Of a stretch of DNA of 64,000 nt, positions 53,003 through 62,066 are shown in pieces; position 1 is the stretch's first letter; the number at the start of each line of letters is the position of its first letter. The notes below the pieces were generated by a model. The model was not told where the DNA came from. It made no database searches and was given only the letters and a program-made list of their open reading frames with translations. The translations under genes and the position numbers were made by a program. This DNA is from Flavobacteriales bacterium (GTDB lineage Bacteria; Bacteroidota; Bacteroidia; CAIKAF01), in assembly GCA_018401695.1 (NCBI GenBank), contig JAGYKD010000001.1, positions 1,428,016-1,492,015 on the forward strand. The letters run 5' to 3'.

Positions 53003-54616
53003 ATGAGAAGTTTGTGTGCCCTTTTCTTTTTGGTGTTGCTTTGTTCGATTGGATTACGGGCTCAGGAGTATCCTTTAGACCAGGCGAATCCACAGCATGC
53101 CGTGCATTTGCACTTTTATGCGCTAAGCGAAGCCCACTACACACCAATCCAAGTGCATGGTTTGTTTCCCGGAAAGTCTGCCAAAGAGGCAGAACGCCTG
53201 GCCATTCAACTTAAACAGATTTTTGATTCCAGAGGACTTTTCCTGGATATGGAAGAAATCCCCAAGGCCCCTGATTATATAGACAGCCTGAGTGGCAAAC
53301 ATAAATATGTGCTGCATAAAACCTATCCAGAGGTTTTTTTGGTAAAAGAAGGTAGCCAATGGGTTTACAGTGCATCGGCTCAGCAAGCCATTCCATCTAT
53401 ACATAGTGCGGTGTTTCCCTTTGGCACCGATGCTTTAATGAACTGGATGCCGGGCAATGAAACCGGTTCTTTTTTGGGCCTAAAGGCCTGGCAATGGATT
53501 GGTATTGCGGTACTCTTGCTTTTGGCCTTTTTGCTGCATAAGCTATTCACCTTTGTGCTGGAGCGTTTGGTGCGTATTTTGATTAAGAGTCCGGTAGTGC
53601 CAAGGCCTGTGCGTGTAGCCGTGCATAAGGCCGCTATTCCTTTCAGTTACTTTTTGCTGCTGCAGGTATTGGAGTTTTTTATACCGGTGTTGCAATTGCA
53701 GGTCATGATTTCCCAAATTCTATTTACCGGCTTTCATGTAGCGGAGCCCATTTTCTTGTCTTTGACTTTGTACCGCATTGTGGATGTGGTCTCTATTTTT
53801 ATGGAGCGCAGGGCCGAGAAAACAGATACAACCTTAGACGATCAACTGGTGCCCTTGGTGCGTAAAATGGCCAAGGTGGTGGTGGTGATTATTGGTATGG
53901 TTTGGGTGCTTTCCAGCCTGGATTTTAACGTTACGGCCCTGGTTGCCGGGGTGTCTATTGGTGGCTTGGCCTTTGCTTTAGCTGCTCAAGATACCATTAA
54001 GAATATGTTCGGCAGCCTCATGATTTTTATTGACAAACCTTTCCAGGTGGGTGATTGGATTCAAGCCGAGGGGCTCGACGGAACAGTAGAGGAGGTTGGG
54101 TTTAGAAGCACCCGGGTGCGCACCTTTGCCAATTCGGTGACTTATGTGCCCAACGGCAAGGTAGCGGATATGATTGTAAACAATATGGGCATGCGGAACT
54201 ACCGCCGGTTCAACACCCATATAGCGGTCACCTACGATACGGCACCACATGTATTGGAGATGTTTGTGGAGGGCTTAAAGGGCCTTGTTGTGCATCATCC
54301 CAATACTTGGAAAGATACCTATGAAATACATGTGAACAATATGGGGGCGCACAGTATCGATGTGTTGTTTTATGTGTTTTTTGATGTGCCTACTTGGTCC
54401 GAAGAGCTGAAAATTCGCCAACAAATGATTTTAGAAATCATGCGATTGGCAGAATATTTGGGCATCCGCTTTGCATTCCCAACCCAAACCTTGCATATCG
54501 AAGAAGTGCCCGGACAAACATCCTTAACCCCTACGGCACCTTTTGCCCCTGATCAAGGCAAGGAAAAAATGGAGGCTTGGTTGGCTTCCTACAAGCAAAG
54601 AGTTTCACCCCAATAA
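53003..54616 (+). CDS. Mechanosensitive ion channel, MscS family
   Basis: 537 aa. The ATG at 53003 starts a signal-like hydrophobic segment (SLCALFFLVLLCSIGLRAQE). An extracytoplasmic domain runs to about residue 150, then four helices, with the pore helix FNVTALVAGVSIGGLAFALA followed by AAQDTIKNMFGSLMIFIDKPF, GDWIQ and a cytoplasmic beta domain (VGFRSTRVRTFANSVTYVPN). It opens under membrane tension to release solutes after hypo-osmotic shock. A long periplasmic N-domain makes it larger than E. coli MscS (286 aa). Confidence 0.92.
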   Translation: MRSLCALFFLVLLCSIGLRAQEYPLDQANPQHAVHLHFYALSEAHYTPIQVHGLFPGKSAKEAERLAIQLKQIFDSRGLFLDMEEIPKAPDYIDSLSGKHKYVLHKTYPEVFLVKEGSQWVYSASAQQAIPSIHSAVFPFGTDALMNWMPGNETGSFLGLKAWQWIGIAVLLLLAFLLHKLFTFVLERLVRILIKSPVVPRPVRVAVHKAAIPFSYFLLLQVLEFFIPVLQLQVMISQILFTGFHVAEPIFLSLTLYRIVDVVSIFMERRAEKTDTTLDDQLVPLVRKMAKVVVVIIGMVWVLSSLDFNVTALVAGVSIGGLAFALAAQDTIKNMFGSLMIFIDKPFQVGDWIQAEGLDGTVEEVGFRSTRVRTFANSVTYVPNGKVADMIVNNMGMRNYRRFNTHIAVTYDTAPHVLEMFVEGLKGLVVHHPNTWKDTYEIHVNNMGAHSIDVLFYVFFDVPTWSEELKIRQQMILEIMRLAEYLGIRFAFPTQTLHIEEVPGQTSLTPTAPFAPDQGKEKMEAWLASYKQRVSPQ

Positions 54617-54625
54617 TTCAATACT

Positions 54626-55306
54626 ATGGCCTGGTTTTCGGAAGCATATTTGGATTTTTTCATGGAGCTTGCTCCCAACAACCAGAAGGCGTGGTTTGAT
54701 GCCAATCGGCATATTTATCAAGAGAAAGTACGCAAGCCTTTCTTGGCCTTTACCCAAGCCTTAATAGATGAGTTGGGAAAGCGCGATGCTCGGTTGGTGC
54801 AGCCGGCAGCTGCTTGTTTGTTTCGTATCAATAGAGATATTCGGTTCAGCAAAAACAAGGAGCCTTATAAATTGCACATGGCAGCCGCTATCTCGGTCAA
54901 TGGAAAAAAAGATGCAGCCGGACGCCTAGGCCTGTATTTCCAATTTTCACCCGAAGCTATAATGTTTGCCGGGGGGGCCTATGCCCCGGATAAGATGGAA
55001 TTAAAACGCATTCGAGACCACATTGCTGACCATCCTGCAAAATTCGAAAAAGCCATATCCGACGAATCGTTCCGCAAAAGGTATGGAGGAATTCAAGGCG
55101 ATAAAAACAAACGATTGACCGAATCAGAACACAAGGCAGCCGCAGAAATGCAGCCCTTGATGTACAACAAGCAGTTTTACTACATGGCCCAATATGAGGA
55201 TGCTATGCCCTTGCTCAAAGACAATTTATTGGAGTGGACCCTGGCCCATTACGACGACGCTCTTCCGGTGGCAAACTATTTTGAACAGGCCTTGACTCAA
55301 CTATGA
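54626..55306 (+). CDS. DUF2461 domain-containing protein
   Basis: 226 aa. It matches the DUF2461/TIGR02453 pattern: FLMEL-like N-terminus with NNQKAWFDANRHIYQEKVRKPF, FRINRDIRFSKNKEPYKLHM, then YFQFSPEAIMFAGGAYAPDK and LTESEHKAAAEMQPLMYNKQF. Cytoplasmic, no signal peptide. Function unknown. It starts 9 bases after mscS and overlaps pabB by 4 bases, so all three form one unit. Confidence 0.9.
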   Translation: MAWFSEAYLDFFMELAPNNQKAWFDANRHIYQEKVRKPFLAFTQALIDELGKRDARLVQPAAACLFRINRDIRFSKNKEPYKLHMAAAISVNGKKDAAGRLGLYFQFSPEAIMFAGGAYAPDKMELKRIRDHIADHPAKFEKAISDESFRKRYGGIQGDKNKRLTESEHKAAAEMQPLMYNKQFYYMAQYEDAMPLLKDNLLEWTLAHYDDALPVANYFEQALTQL

Positions 55307-56610
55307 ATCAAGTCTATTCCATTTCTGATGAAAAGAATTTCATCTGGTTTCGGCAATTGTTTTCCCGGTTGGCCAATGAGCCGATTTTGGCCGCCTTTTG
55401 CAGCCAAGGCTTTTGTGACCCGCGAGCCGAAAGTCCCTTTATACCTCCTTTGGTAGATTGGCTTTTGGCTTGGGAGCCAATAGAGGAGCTGAGTCCTTCT
55501 TTGGCCCAAGGTATGGCAGGTTTTGCACCCATGCCCGACGACCAGCTTTGGGTAGGTCACTTTTGTTACGAGGCCGGTTTTTCCCGTTGGCAGCACAAAT
55601 TGCCCATGCTAAATGGAAAAGCCGGATATTTTTTTAGACCTGCGCATGCCCTTTATTCTTTGCATGGTCAATTGCACTATGTGGGAGCCGGGTTACCTTG
55701 GTTGGAAACTTGGATACAGCTAGGTGGTGCGGACGATATTCCGGTGGAGTTTACACCTCAAAAACCAGTCCTTGCCCAATGGAAATTCAATAAATCCGGG
55801 TATTTAAAGAGGGCTGCTTCTTTGCTGCGACTAATGGATTTAGGCGAAATTTACGAAGTGAATTTTTGCAATAAACTCCAACTGAACTTGCCCTTGGATA
55901 CCAATTGGCCGGCTTTTTGGCTGACTTGGACCGCCCGGCAACCCATGCCCTTTTCGGCCTTTTTGCGAACCCCCCAAGAAACCGTGGTGTCCGTAAGTCC
56001 CGAACGATTCGCCTGTTTTCGTGATGGGCAATGGTTTAGCCAACCCATGAAGGGAACGGCTCCCCGAGCTGAGGAGGCAAAGGAGGACGCCGCCGCGGCA
56101 TTTCATTTGCAAGAAAACGCCAAAGAACGCAGCGAAAACATTATGATTGTAGACTTGGTACGGCACGATTTGAGCCAAATTGCACAACAAGGTTCAGTCA
56201 AGCTAAAACACTTGTGTCAAACCGTACCTTTCCCCGGCGTACATCAGATGATTTCTACGCTTGTTGCTAATTCAAAGCCTCACTTGGCCTGGCATGAAGT
56301 GTTAGCGGCTATGTTTCCTATGGGCAGCATGACAGGCGCACCCAAATTGCGTGCCATGCAATGCATTGCAGAGGCCGAAGAAGAGCCTAGAGGTGCTTTC
56401 TCAGGATCAGCAGGGTACTGGATCCCAGGTTTGGGTGGTGATTTTAATGTGTTGATTCGAAGTCTATTGGTAAATCCGGAAGAAGGAGCACGCCTATGGG
56501 TTGGTAGCGCCTTGACCCGAAAGTGCGACCCTGAGCAAGAATGGGAAGAGTTGGGTTGGAAAACAGCCAGCTTACGGGAGTGGCTTAAATGGACCGAAGA
56601 TGAGAGTTAA
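55303..56610 (+). CDS. pabB: Aminodeoxychorismate synthase component I (chorismate-binding)
   Basis: 435 aa. The C-terminal chorismate-binding domain has EIYEVNFCNKLQLNL, VSVSPERFACFRDGQWF, QPMKGTAPR, NIMIVDLVRHDLSQIAQ and MGSMTGAPKLRAMQCIAEAE, which match PabB and separate it from anthranilate synthase (no tryptophan-type feedback site seen). It aminates chorismate to 4-amino-4-deoxychorismate for folate synthesis, with ammonia from a PabA partner not present here. Start and stop overlap DUF2461 by 4 and tilS by 11 bases. Confidence 0.9.
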   Translation: MNQVYSISDEKNFIWFRQLFSRLANEPILAAFCSQGFCDPRAESPFIPPLVDWLLAWEPIEELSPSLAQGMAGFAPMPDDQLWVGHFCYEAGFSRWQHKLPMLNGKAGYFFRPAHALYSLHGQLHYVGAGLPWLETWIQLGGADDIPVEFTPQKPVLAQWKFNKSGYLKRAASLLRLMDLGEIYEVNFCNKLQLNLPLDTNWPAFWLTWTARQPMPFSAFLRTPQETVVSVSPERFACFRDGQWFSQPMKGTAPRAEEAKEDAAAAFHLQENAKERSENIMIVDLVRHDLSQIAQQGSVKLKHLCQTVPFPGVHQMISTLVANSKPHLAWHEVLAAMFPMGSMTGAPKLRAMQCIAEAEEEPRGAFSGSAGYWIPGLGGDFNVLIRSLLVNPEEGARLWVGSALTRKCDPEQEWEELGWKTASLREWLKWTEDES

Positions 56611-57919
56611 AGACCAAAGCTTTGAAGAACGCTTTAAGGCCTATTTGACGGAGCTCCTCCCTGGGCCGTCTCAGTCTTTTATTGTGGGCCTGAGTGGTGG
56701 CGTAGACTCTATGGTATTGCTTCATTTACTTCATCAAAATGGACATAGATTATGGCCCGTGCATGTGCAATACCACCTGCGGGGAGACGATTCTTTACAG
56801 GACGAAGCCCTGGTTCGTGGGGTCTGTGCATCACTGGGTTTGGATCTTAAGGTGGTTCAAGCCGATTTAAGTGGACAAAAGCACGGGGTGCAGCTTAAAG
56901 CCCGTCAACTAAGATACACTGCATTTGAGCAGCTAAGAGAAGAAAAGCGAGCTCAATGGCTGGCTACGGGACATCATTTAGACGACGCCCTTGAAACCTT
57001 ATGGCTAAACCTTTCGCGTGGTACGGGTCTTTCCGGTCTAAAAGGGATTCCCGCCAGAGACGGCCACAAAATTCGCCCTTTGCGCTTTGCTACCGCAGAG
57101 GAAATTCAGCAATTCGCCCTACAAAAGCAGTTGGCTTGGAGGGAGGACAAAAGCAATGCCGATCCAAAATACAAGCGCAATCGGATCCGCCATAAATTGC
57201 TGCCCATGCTTAAAGAGTTGAATCCTTCTTGGCCCCAAAGTTTCGAACGGAGCCTCTCCAAATTGGAAACCAGCTTGAACATTCAAAAGCAATGGCTGCA
57301 CGAGCGGCGAAATCGATTGATGCATCAAGACCCCGAGACCGGAGATTATCGAATGCTTTTCTTGGAAATGGCTGCTGCCGGTGTAGATCCACACGTGCTG
57401 AGCTGGTTGTTGGAGCCTTATGGGTTTACAGAGGCTCAAGGTCGCTTGGCTTGGGAATTGATAGGGGCAGCGCCTGGAAAAAGATTGGTAAGCTCACAAT
57501 TTGAATTGATTGCCGAAAAGCATGCCTTAGTTTTGCAGGAAAGAGCCAAAGCTTTGCTATCCGATTGGAGCTTTAATGCTCAGGAGGATTTTCACCAAGG
57601 ACTTCCGCCGGGTTATATTTTGGACTCATTGGGAAGTCAAGAACCAAGTTTGCGGGTGTACCCGCTTCCCCATGATTGGGAAAAAAAGGGTTTGGAATTT
57701 GGCCGTTGGAAAAGCGGCGATAAAATGACCATTCGAAACGGACGAAAAAAAGTGAGCGACCTGTTAAACGAAGCCGGATTAAGAGGCGAGCGAAAAATGA
57801 ACCAAGCGGTATGGCGGCTTGGAGAAGAAGTCGTTTGGATTCCCGGCATTAGAAAATCTTGGCATAATATACCCATGGAGAAAGGAGTTTGCTTGGTCTA
57901 TTTAGGATATGAACCTTAA
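56600..57919 (+). CDS. tilS: tRNA(Ile)-lysidine synthetase
   Basis: 439 aa. The PP-loop is at residues 30-37 (GLSGGVDSMVLLHLL). Also present are VHVQYHLRGDDSLQDEAL, ATGHHLDDALETLWLNLSRG and LAWREDKSNADPKYKRNRIRH, with a TilS C-terminal domain after residue 350 (SGDKMTIRNGRKKVSDLLNE). It converts C34 of the CAU-anticodon tRNA-Ile to lysidine, needed to read AUA codons. It is the last gene of the mscS-DUF2461-pabB-tilS unit. The following 95 bases hold the ribosomal-protein promoter. Confidence 0.95.
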   Translation: MRVKDQSFEERFKAYLTELLPGPSQSFIVGLSGGVDSMVLLHLLHQNGHRLWPVHVQYHLRGDDSLQDEALVRGVCASLGLDLKVVQADLSGQKHGVQLKARQLRYTAFEQLREEKRAQWLATGHHLDDALETLWLNLSRGTGLSGLKGIPARDGHKIRPLRFATAEEIQQFALQKQLAWREDKSNADPKYKRNRIRHKLLPMLKELNPSWPQSFERSLSKLETSLNIQKQWLHERRNRLMHQDPETGDYRMLFLEMAAAGVDPHVLSWLLEPYGFTEAQGRLAWELIGAAPGKRLVSSQFELIAEKHALVLQERAKALLSDWSFNAQEDFHQGLPPGYILDSLGSQEPSLRVYPLPHDWEKKGLEFGRWKSGDKMTIRNGRKKVSDLLNEAGLRGERKMNQAVWRLGEEVVWIPGIRKSWHNIPMEKGVCLVYLGYEP

Positions 57920-57946
57920 GTTTTTCAATATTGCTTTGTTGAAATA

Positions 57947-57977
57947 TTGGTGGGATGAAAAATAGTCCTTATTTTCG
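57947..57977 (+). promoter_or_regulatory. Promoter of the rplM-rpsI-rpsB-tsf operon
   Basis: TTG at 57947-57949, a 20-base spacer and TATTTTCG at 57970-57977 (one mismatch to TAnnTTTG), 38 bases before the GTG of rplM. Confidence 0.45.
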
Positions 57978-58014
57978 CAGCCCATTTTACGGAGAATAGG
58001 CTAACGATAGTATA

Positions 58015-58470
58015 GTGGAAACAAATAGCTACAAAACCATTTCGGTGAATGCCGCGACCGCTCAAAAAGAGTGGATCATAGTAGATGCCGAAAATCAAGT
58101 ACTCGGACGTTTGGCAGCACGCATCGCCATGATGCTGCGCGGTAAACACAAACCCGGATTCACTCCGCACAGCGATTGCGGTGACAATGTAATTGTAATT
58201 AACGCCGACAAGGTTCGACTCACAGGCATAAAAGCTCAGGTAAAGACTTACCGCAAGCATACCGGCTATCCCGGTGGACAGCGTGAGTTGGAGTTTTCAC
58301 GCATGCTCGACAAACGCCCCGAATTCCCTCTGGAGAATGCGGTGCGTGGCATGTTGCCAAAAAACCGCCTCGGTCGAGCCCTTATGGGTAACTTTAAGGT
58401 CTATGCCGGCAGTGAGCATCCGCACGAAGCGCAACAACCCAAAACAATTGACCTCAACGCAATAAAATAA
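58015..58470 (+). CDS. rplM: 50S ribosomal protein L13
   Basis: 151 aa. WIIVDAENQVLGRLAARIAM, GDNVIVINADKVRLTG and MLPKNRLGRALMGNFKVYAG are typical L13 blocks. The start codon is GTG at 58015; no ATG is available upstream in frame before the tilS region. L13 is an early assembly protein of the large subunit. First gene of the operon, with rpsI one base later, as in most bacteria. Confidence 0.97.
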   Translation: METNSYKTISVNAATAQKEWIIVDAENQVLGRLAARIAMMLRGKHKPGFTPHSDCGDNVIVINADKVRLTGIKAQVKTYRKHTGYPGGQRELEFSRMLDKRPEFPLENAVRGMLPKNRLGRALMGNFKVYAGSEHPHEAQQPKTIDLNAIK

Positions 58471-58471
58471 T

Positions 58472-58864
58472 ATGGAAGTGATCAACATGACCGGCCGCAG
58501 GAAATGCTCCGTGGCACGTGTTTACCTCAAAAAAGGAGGCTCAGGCAAAATCACTGTTAACAAACGCGATTATAAAGCCTATTTCCCAACCTCTATACTG
58601 CAATATAAAATCACGCAGCCATTTGAGGTTACCGAGCAGAATGCTGCTCAATTCGATATCACTATAAACGTCCATGGCGGAGGTATTAACGGACAGGCAG
58701 AGGCCGTTCGTTTGGCCATTTCTAAGGTGCTCGTGTCCGAAGACGAAGAAATTCGCCCTCAATTACGCACCCACGGACTGCTTACCCGCGATCCCCGTAT
58801 GGTAGAACGTAAAAAGTTCGGCCGCAAAAAGGCCCGTCGTCGCTTCCAATTCTCCAAGCGTTAA
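58472..58864 (+). CDS. rpsI: 30S ribosomal protein S9
   Basis: 130 aa. MTGRRKCSVARVYLKKGGSG at the start, NVHGGGINGQAEAVRLAISK in the middle and the basic C-terminus KKFGRKKARRRFQFSKR, whose last residues reach the P-site tRNA. One base after rplM. Confidence 0.97.
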   Translation: MEVINMTGRRKCSVARVYLKKGGSGKITVNKRDYKAYFPTSILQYKITQPFEVTEQNAAQFDITINVHGGGINGQAEAVRLAISKVLVSEDEEIRPQLRTHGLLTRDPRMVERKKFGRKKARRRFQFSKR

Positions 58865-58885
58865 TCCCAAGCTGCATTCATTCTT

Positions 58886-59842
58886 ATGTCAAAAGTTTCT
58901 GTACAACAATTGCTGGATGCCGGTGTTCATTTTGGACACCTTCGTCGTAAATGGAACCCGCAAATGGCTCCATACATCTTCATGGAGAAGAATGGCATCC
59001 ATATTATTGACTTAAACAAAACCTCTGCTAAACTCGAAGACGCTTCCAAAGCTCTTCGTCAAATTGCGCGCTCCGGCAAAAAGGTTTTGTTTGTTGGTAC
59101 CAAAAAGCAGGCCAAAGAGATTATCGCCGAAAAGGCGCGAAACTGCCAAATGCCTTACGTTACTGAACGTTGGCCCGGTGGTATGCTCACCAATTTCGTA
59201 ACCATACGCAAAACGGTGAAGAAAATGACCCAACTCGAAAACATGCTCAAGGACGGTACTGCCGAAACCTTGTCCAAAAAAGAGCGCTTGGTCATTTCTC
59301 GCACCAAAACCAAACTGGAAAAAGACTTTGGGGCTATTGCCGATTTGAACCGATTGCCTGCCGCCATGTTTATCGTAGATATCAAACGTGAGCATATTGC
59401 TGTTGCAGAAGCCAAACGACTCAATATCCCTACCTTTGGAATTGTAGATACCAATTCCAATCCCAACGAAATCGATTTCCCGATTCCGGCCAATGACGAT
59501 GCTTCAGATAGCGTGGCTTTAATCCTTGAAGTCATTAGCCAAGCCATCAATGAAGGTTTGGAAGAACGTAAGCAAGACAAAAATAAGCCCGCGCCTAAGG
59601 AAGAAGAGGCCAAAGAATCCAAAGCCGAAGCCAAGAGCGAGACTAAGCCCGAAGCCAAAGCCGAACCGGAACCCGAAGTCGAGGCCAAAGCCGAACCGGA
59701 ACCCCAAGTCGAGGCAAAAGCTGAACCGGAACCCCAGGTCGAGGCAAACGCCGATTCCATTGAAGAAACTAAGGAAACCGTTACTGCCGAAGCCGATACT
59801 GAGGGCACAGACAGCAAAGTTTCCAACGAAGAGTCTAACTAA
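58886..59842 (+). CDS. rpsB: 30S ribosomal protein S2 with acidic C-terminal repeat tail
   Basis: 318 aa. The core is standard (VQQLLDAGVHFGHLRRKWNP, FVGTKKQAKEII, TERWPGGMLTNFVTIRKTVK, DIKREHIAVAEAKRLNIPT) and ends at about residue 228. A tail of 90 residues then follows, rich in Glu, Lys, Ala and Pro, with three 10-residue repeats of AEPEPxVEAK. Typical S2 is about 240 aa, so the tail is an addition, seen to varying degrees in Bacteroidota. 21 bases after rpsI. Confidence 0.96.
   Translation: MSKVSVQQLLDAGVHFGHLRRKWNPQMAPYIFMEKNGIHIIDLNKTSAKLEDASKALRQIARSGKKVLFVGTKKQAKEIIAEKARNCQMPYVTERWPGGMLTNFVTIRKTVKKMTQLENMLKDGTAETLSKKERLVISRTKTKLEKDFGAIADLNRLPAAMFIVDIKREHIAVAEAKRLNIPTFGIVDTNSNPNEIDFPIPANDDASDSVALILEVISQAINEGLEERKQDKNKPAPKEEEAKESKAEAKSETKPEAKAEPEPEVEAKAEPEPQVEAKAEPEPQVEANADSIEETKETVTAEADTEGTDSKVSNEESN
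59654..59743 (+). repeat. Three 30-base tandem repeats in the rpsB tail
   Basis: Units at 59654-59683, 59684-59713 and 59714-59743 encode AKAEPEPxVE three times. Differences are mostly silent or E/Q changes. Confidence 0.85.
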
Positions 59843-59859
59843 TTTAAACCCATACCAAG

Positions 59860-60699
59860 GTGTCTGAAACGGTAAAAATTACAGCTGCAGAAGTAAATAA
59901 CCTCCGCAAACAAACGGGTGCGGGTATGATGGACTGCAAAAAGGCCCTTACCGAAGCGCAAGGAGATTTCGAAAAAGCAGTAGAAATCCTTCGTAAAAAA
60001 GGACAAAAGGTAGCCGCTAATCGCTCCGACCGCTCTGCTAGCGAAGGTTATGTAGTGGCACTCACCAACGACAACGGTCATGCCATTTTGCTCGCCCTCA
60101 ATTGCGAAACTGATTTCGTGGCCAAAAACGAGGACTTTGTTTCTTTTGCCAATGCAATCACAAAAATTGCCCTCCAACACCAAATCAATTCGCCCGAAGC
60201 TTTACTTGAAGCTTCTTTAGACGGTCGTACCATAGGCGAACACATTACCGACATGGTGGGCAAAATCGGAGAAAAAATCGAAGTGGGCAATTGCGATTTT
60301 ATTGAAGGCGCTTTTGTGGTAGGATACAATCACCCGGGCAACCGTGTAGCCACCATTGTAGCGCTCAACAAAGCCGATGTAAGCCATGTGGAATCCATCG
60401 CCAAAGATGTGGCTATGCAAGCCGCTGCCATGGCTCCTGTGGCTTTGGATAAAGACGATGTTTCCCAAGACACCATCGAAAAGGAAATCGAAATTGCCAA
60501 AGAGCAATTGCTGCAAGAAGGTAAACCTGCCGACAAAATCGATATGATTGCCAAAGGCAAGCTTGAAAAATTCTTTAAAGAAAATACCCTCCTTCAGCAA
60601 GCCTTTATTAAAGACGGAAAAATGAGCGTGCTGCAGTATTTGCAGTCCGCCGACAAGGAGCTTACCGTAACGGCCTTCAGGCGTTACGCATTGCAATAA
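59860..60699 (+). CDS. tsf: Translation elongation factor Ts
   Basis: 279 aa. The UBA-like N-domain [20 protein letters not shown] with [18 protein letters not shown], then the core with [15 protein letters not shown] (TDF finger) and the C-terminal module [19 protein letters not shown]-like. It recycles EF-Tu by releasing GDP. Start is GTG at 59860, 17 bases after rpsB. A terminator follows immediately. Confidence 0.96.
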   Translation: MSETVKITAAEVNNLRKQTGAGMMDCKKALTEAQGDFEKAVEILRKKGQKVAANRSDRSASEGYVVALTNDNGHAILLALNCETDFVAKNEDFVSFANAITKIALQHQINSPEALLEASLDGRTIGEHITDMVGKIGEKIEVGNCDFIEGAFVVGYNHPGNRVATIVALNKADVSHVESIAKDVAMQAAAMAPVALDKDDVSQDTIEKEIEIAKEQLLQEGKPADKIDMIAKGKLEKFFKENTLLQQAFIKDGKMSVLQYLQSADKELTVTAFRRYALQ

Positions 60700-60700
60700 C

Positions 60701-60733
60701 AAAAAGGAGAAACTTCGGTTTCTCTTTTTTTTT
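60701..60733 (+). terminator. Rho-independent terminator of the ribosomal protein operon
   Basis: GAGAAAC-TTCG-GTTTCTC (60707-60724) with a stable UUCG tetraloop followed by nine T. It separates tsf from pyrH. Confidence 0.93.
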
Positions 60734-60755
60734 ACCTTTTTTGAACCAAATGGCC

Positions 60756-61469
60756 ATGAAATATACGCGCATCTTACTTAAGCTCAGCGGTGAATCCCTA
60801 ATGGGCGAACGCCAATTCGGAATCGATCCGGACATGTTGAGCCATTATGCAGGACAAATCAAAGCCGTATTGGACCGCGGTGCTCAAATAGCCGTGGTTA
60901 TCGGCGGTGGAAATATCTATCGCGGTATCAACGCCGTAGAAGGTGGATTTGATCGGGTCCAAGGCGATTATATGGGCATGCTGGCCACCGTAATGAACGG
61001 CATGGCCCTGCAATCCGCCCTAGAAAATATCGGCATTCACACCCGTCTGCAAACCGCTATAGAAATGAAAGAAATAGGCGAGCCCTTCATTCGCCGACGG
61101 GCCATTCGGCACCTGGAAAAAGGTAGGGTGGTGATTTTTGGTGCCGGTACAGGCAACCCTTACTTCACTACAGACACAGCCGCCAGCCTGCGTGCCATCG
61201 AAATCGAAGCCGACGTAATCCTCAAAGGAACCCGAGTAGACGGCATTTACAGCGCAGACCCGGAAAAAGATCCTAGCGCCACCCGCTACCAAACCATAAG
61301 CTTCGACGAAGTTTACCGCCAAGGCCTCAATGTAATGGACATGACCGCCTTTACCCTCTGCAAAGAAAACCACCTTCCTATCGTGGTATTCAACATCAAT
61401 CAAACCGGCGAACTGCTCCGATTGGTGGACGGCGAACAAGTGGGCACACTGGTCACCAACGAAGGCTAA
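60756..61469 (+). CDS. pyrH: UMP kinase
   Basis: 237 aa from the ATG at 60756 ([17 protein letters not shown]); an ATG two codons earlier is an alternative. Family motifs are [42 protein letters not shown] and [20 protein letters not shown]. It phosphorylates UMP to UDP and is an allosteric hexamer in bacteria. It follows tsf as in most genomes but behind a strong terminator, so it needs read-through or its own promoter. Confidence 0.96.
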   Translation: MKYTRILLKLSGESLMGERQFGIDPDMLSHYAGQIKAVLDRGAQIAVVIGGGNIYRGINAVEGGFDRVQGDYMGMLATVMNGMALQSALENIGIHTRLQTAIEMKEIGEPFIRRRAIRHLEKGRVVIFGAGTGNPYFTTDTAASLRAIEIEADVILKGTRVDGIYSADPEKDPSATRYQTISFDEVYRQGLNVMDMTAFTLCKENHLPIVVFNINQTGELLRLVDGEQVGTLVTNEG

Positions 61470-61530
61470 GGCATCCTAAGGCTTCCTTTTTCAATGTTTA
61501 CCTTTTGGTTCCAAAGGGATTTTATTTTTT

Positions 61531-61710
61531 GGGCCCCGGTTCCAAAGGAGTTTTTGTATGCTATCCGGCCCTTACTGCGGCCCTTTTCGGCTTAGGATTG
61601 CCGTCCTAAACCTGCGGTGGTTCCGCTAAGCTACACCTCCTCGGCTAAGGACGGCTCATCCTTCGCCTTCGAAGGGTCCTTCGTTGTGCCGGGGGGCCAT
61701 TCTTTGAAGG
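61531..61710 (+). repeat. GC-rich intergenic repeat, family C copy 4
   Basis: GGGCCCCGGTTCCAAAGGAG, ATCCGGCCC, the core GGTTCCGCTAAGCTACACC, CTCCTCGGCT and GCCGGGGGGCCATTCTTTG, in the same order as copies 2 and 3. It is the most complete forward copy. Confidence 0.7.
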
Positions 61711-61830
61711 ATCTTGCGCCCCTGACCGATTGGAAGTTCATGACCTTTCGGTCCGCACAAATAGCTTGAAAAAACAAGGCCTCAACGGTGTACTATGGTT
61801 TAACTATTCCAAAAAAATAGGTACACTCCC

Positions 61831-61973
61831 GCCCCTGATGGAAGCAGGTAGCTGACACGGTTCCGGCCCCGGTATGCGGCCTGGCGAGGAGGCTGAGGAA
61901 CGAAGACCCCGGAGCGGCTGCAGACTGTGGGCTGGAGACGTGGCACTAACGCTGACAGCAGGAAAAGGCGGCC
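61831..61973 (-). repeat. Family B repeat, right copy
   Basis: Reverse complement of 43860-44003 with about nine in ten bases the same, including CCTGATGGAAGCAGGTAGCT and GCGAGGAGGCTGAGGAACGA. No transposase gene is next to this copy. Confidence 0.8.
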
Positions 61974-62066
61974 AAAAGAAGAAAAGAATCCATCCCTCAT
62001 CCTATAGAGACGGGGCCTCGCCACTGGCTTCTCCTAGGCAATTCGGAGACGGTGAATTGCCCGTTT

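Larger units (their letters stand above)
61470..62066. other. Gene-free GC-rich repeat region
   Basis: No gene seen. It contains family C copy 4 (61531-61710) and the family B right copy (61831-61973). The ends (61711-61830 and 61974-62066) hold AT-rich spacer and a GAGACGG..GGAGACGG piece without clear structure. Confidence 0.6.
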
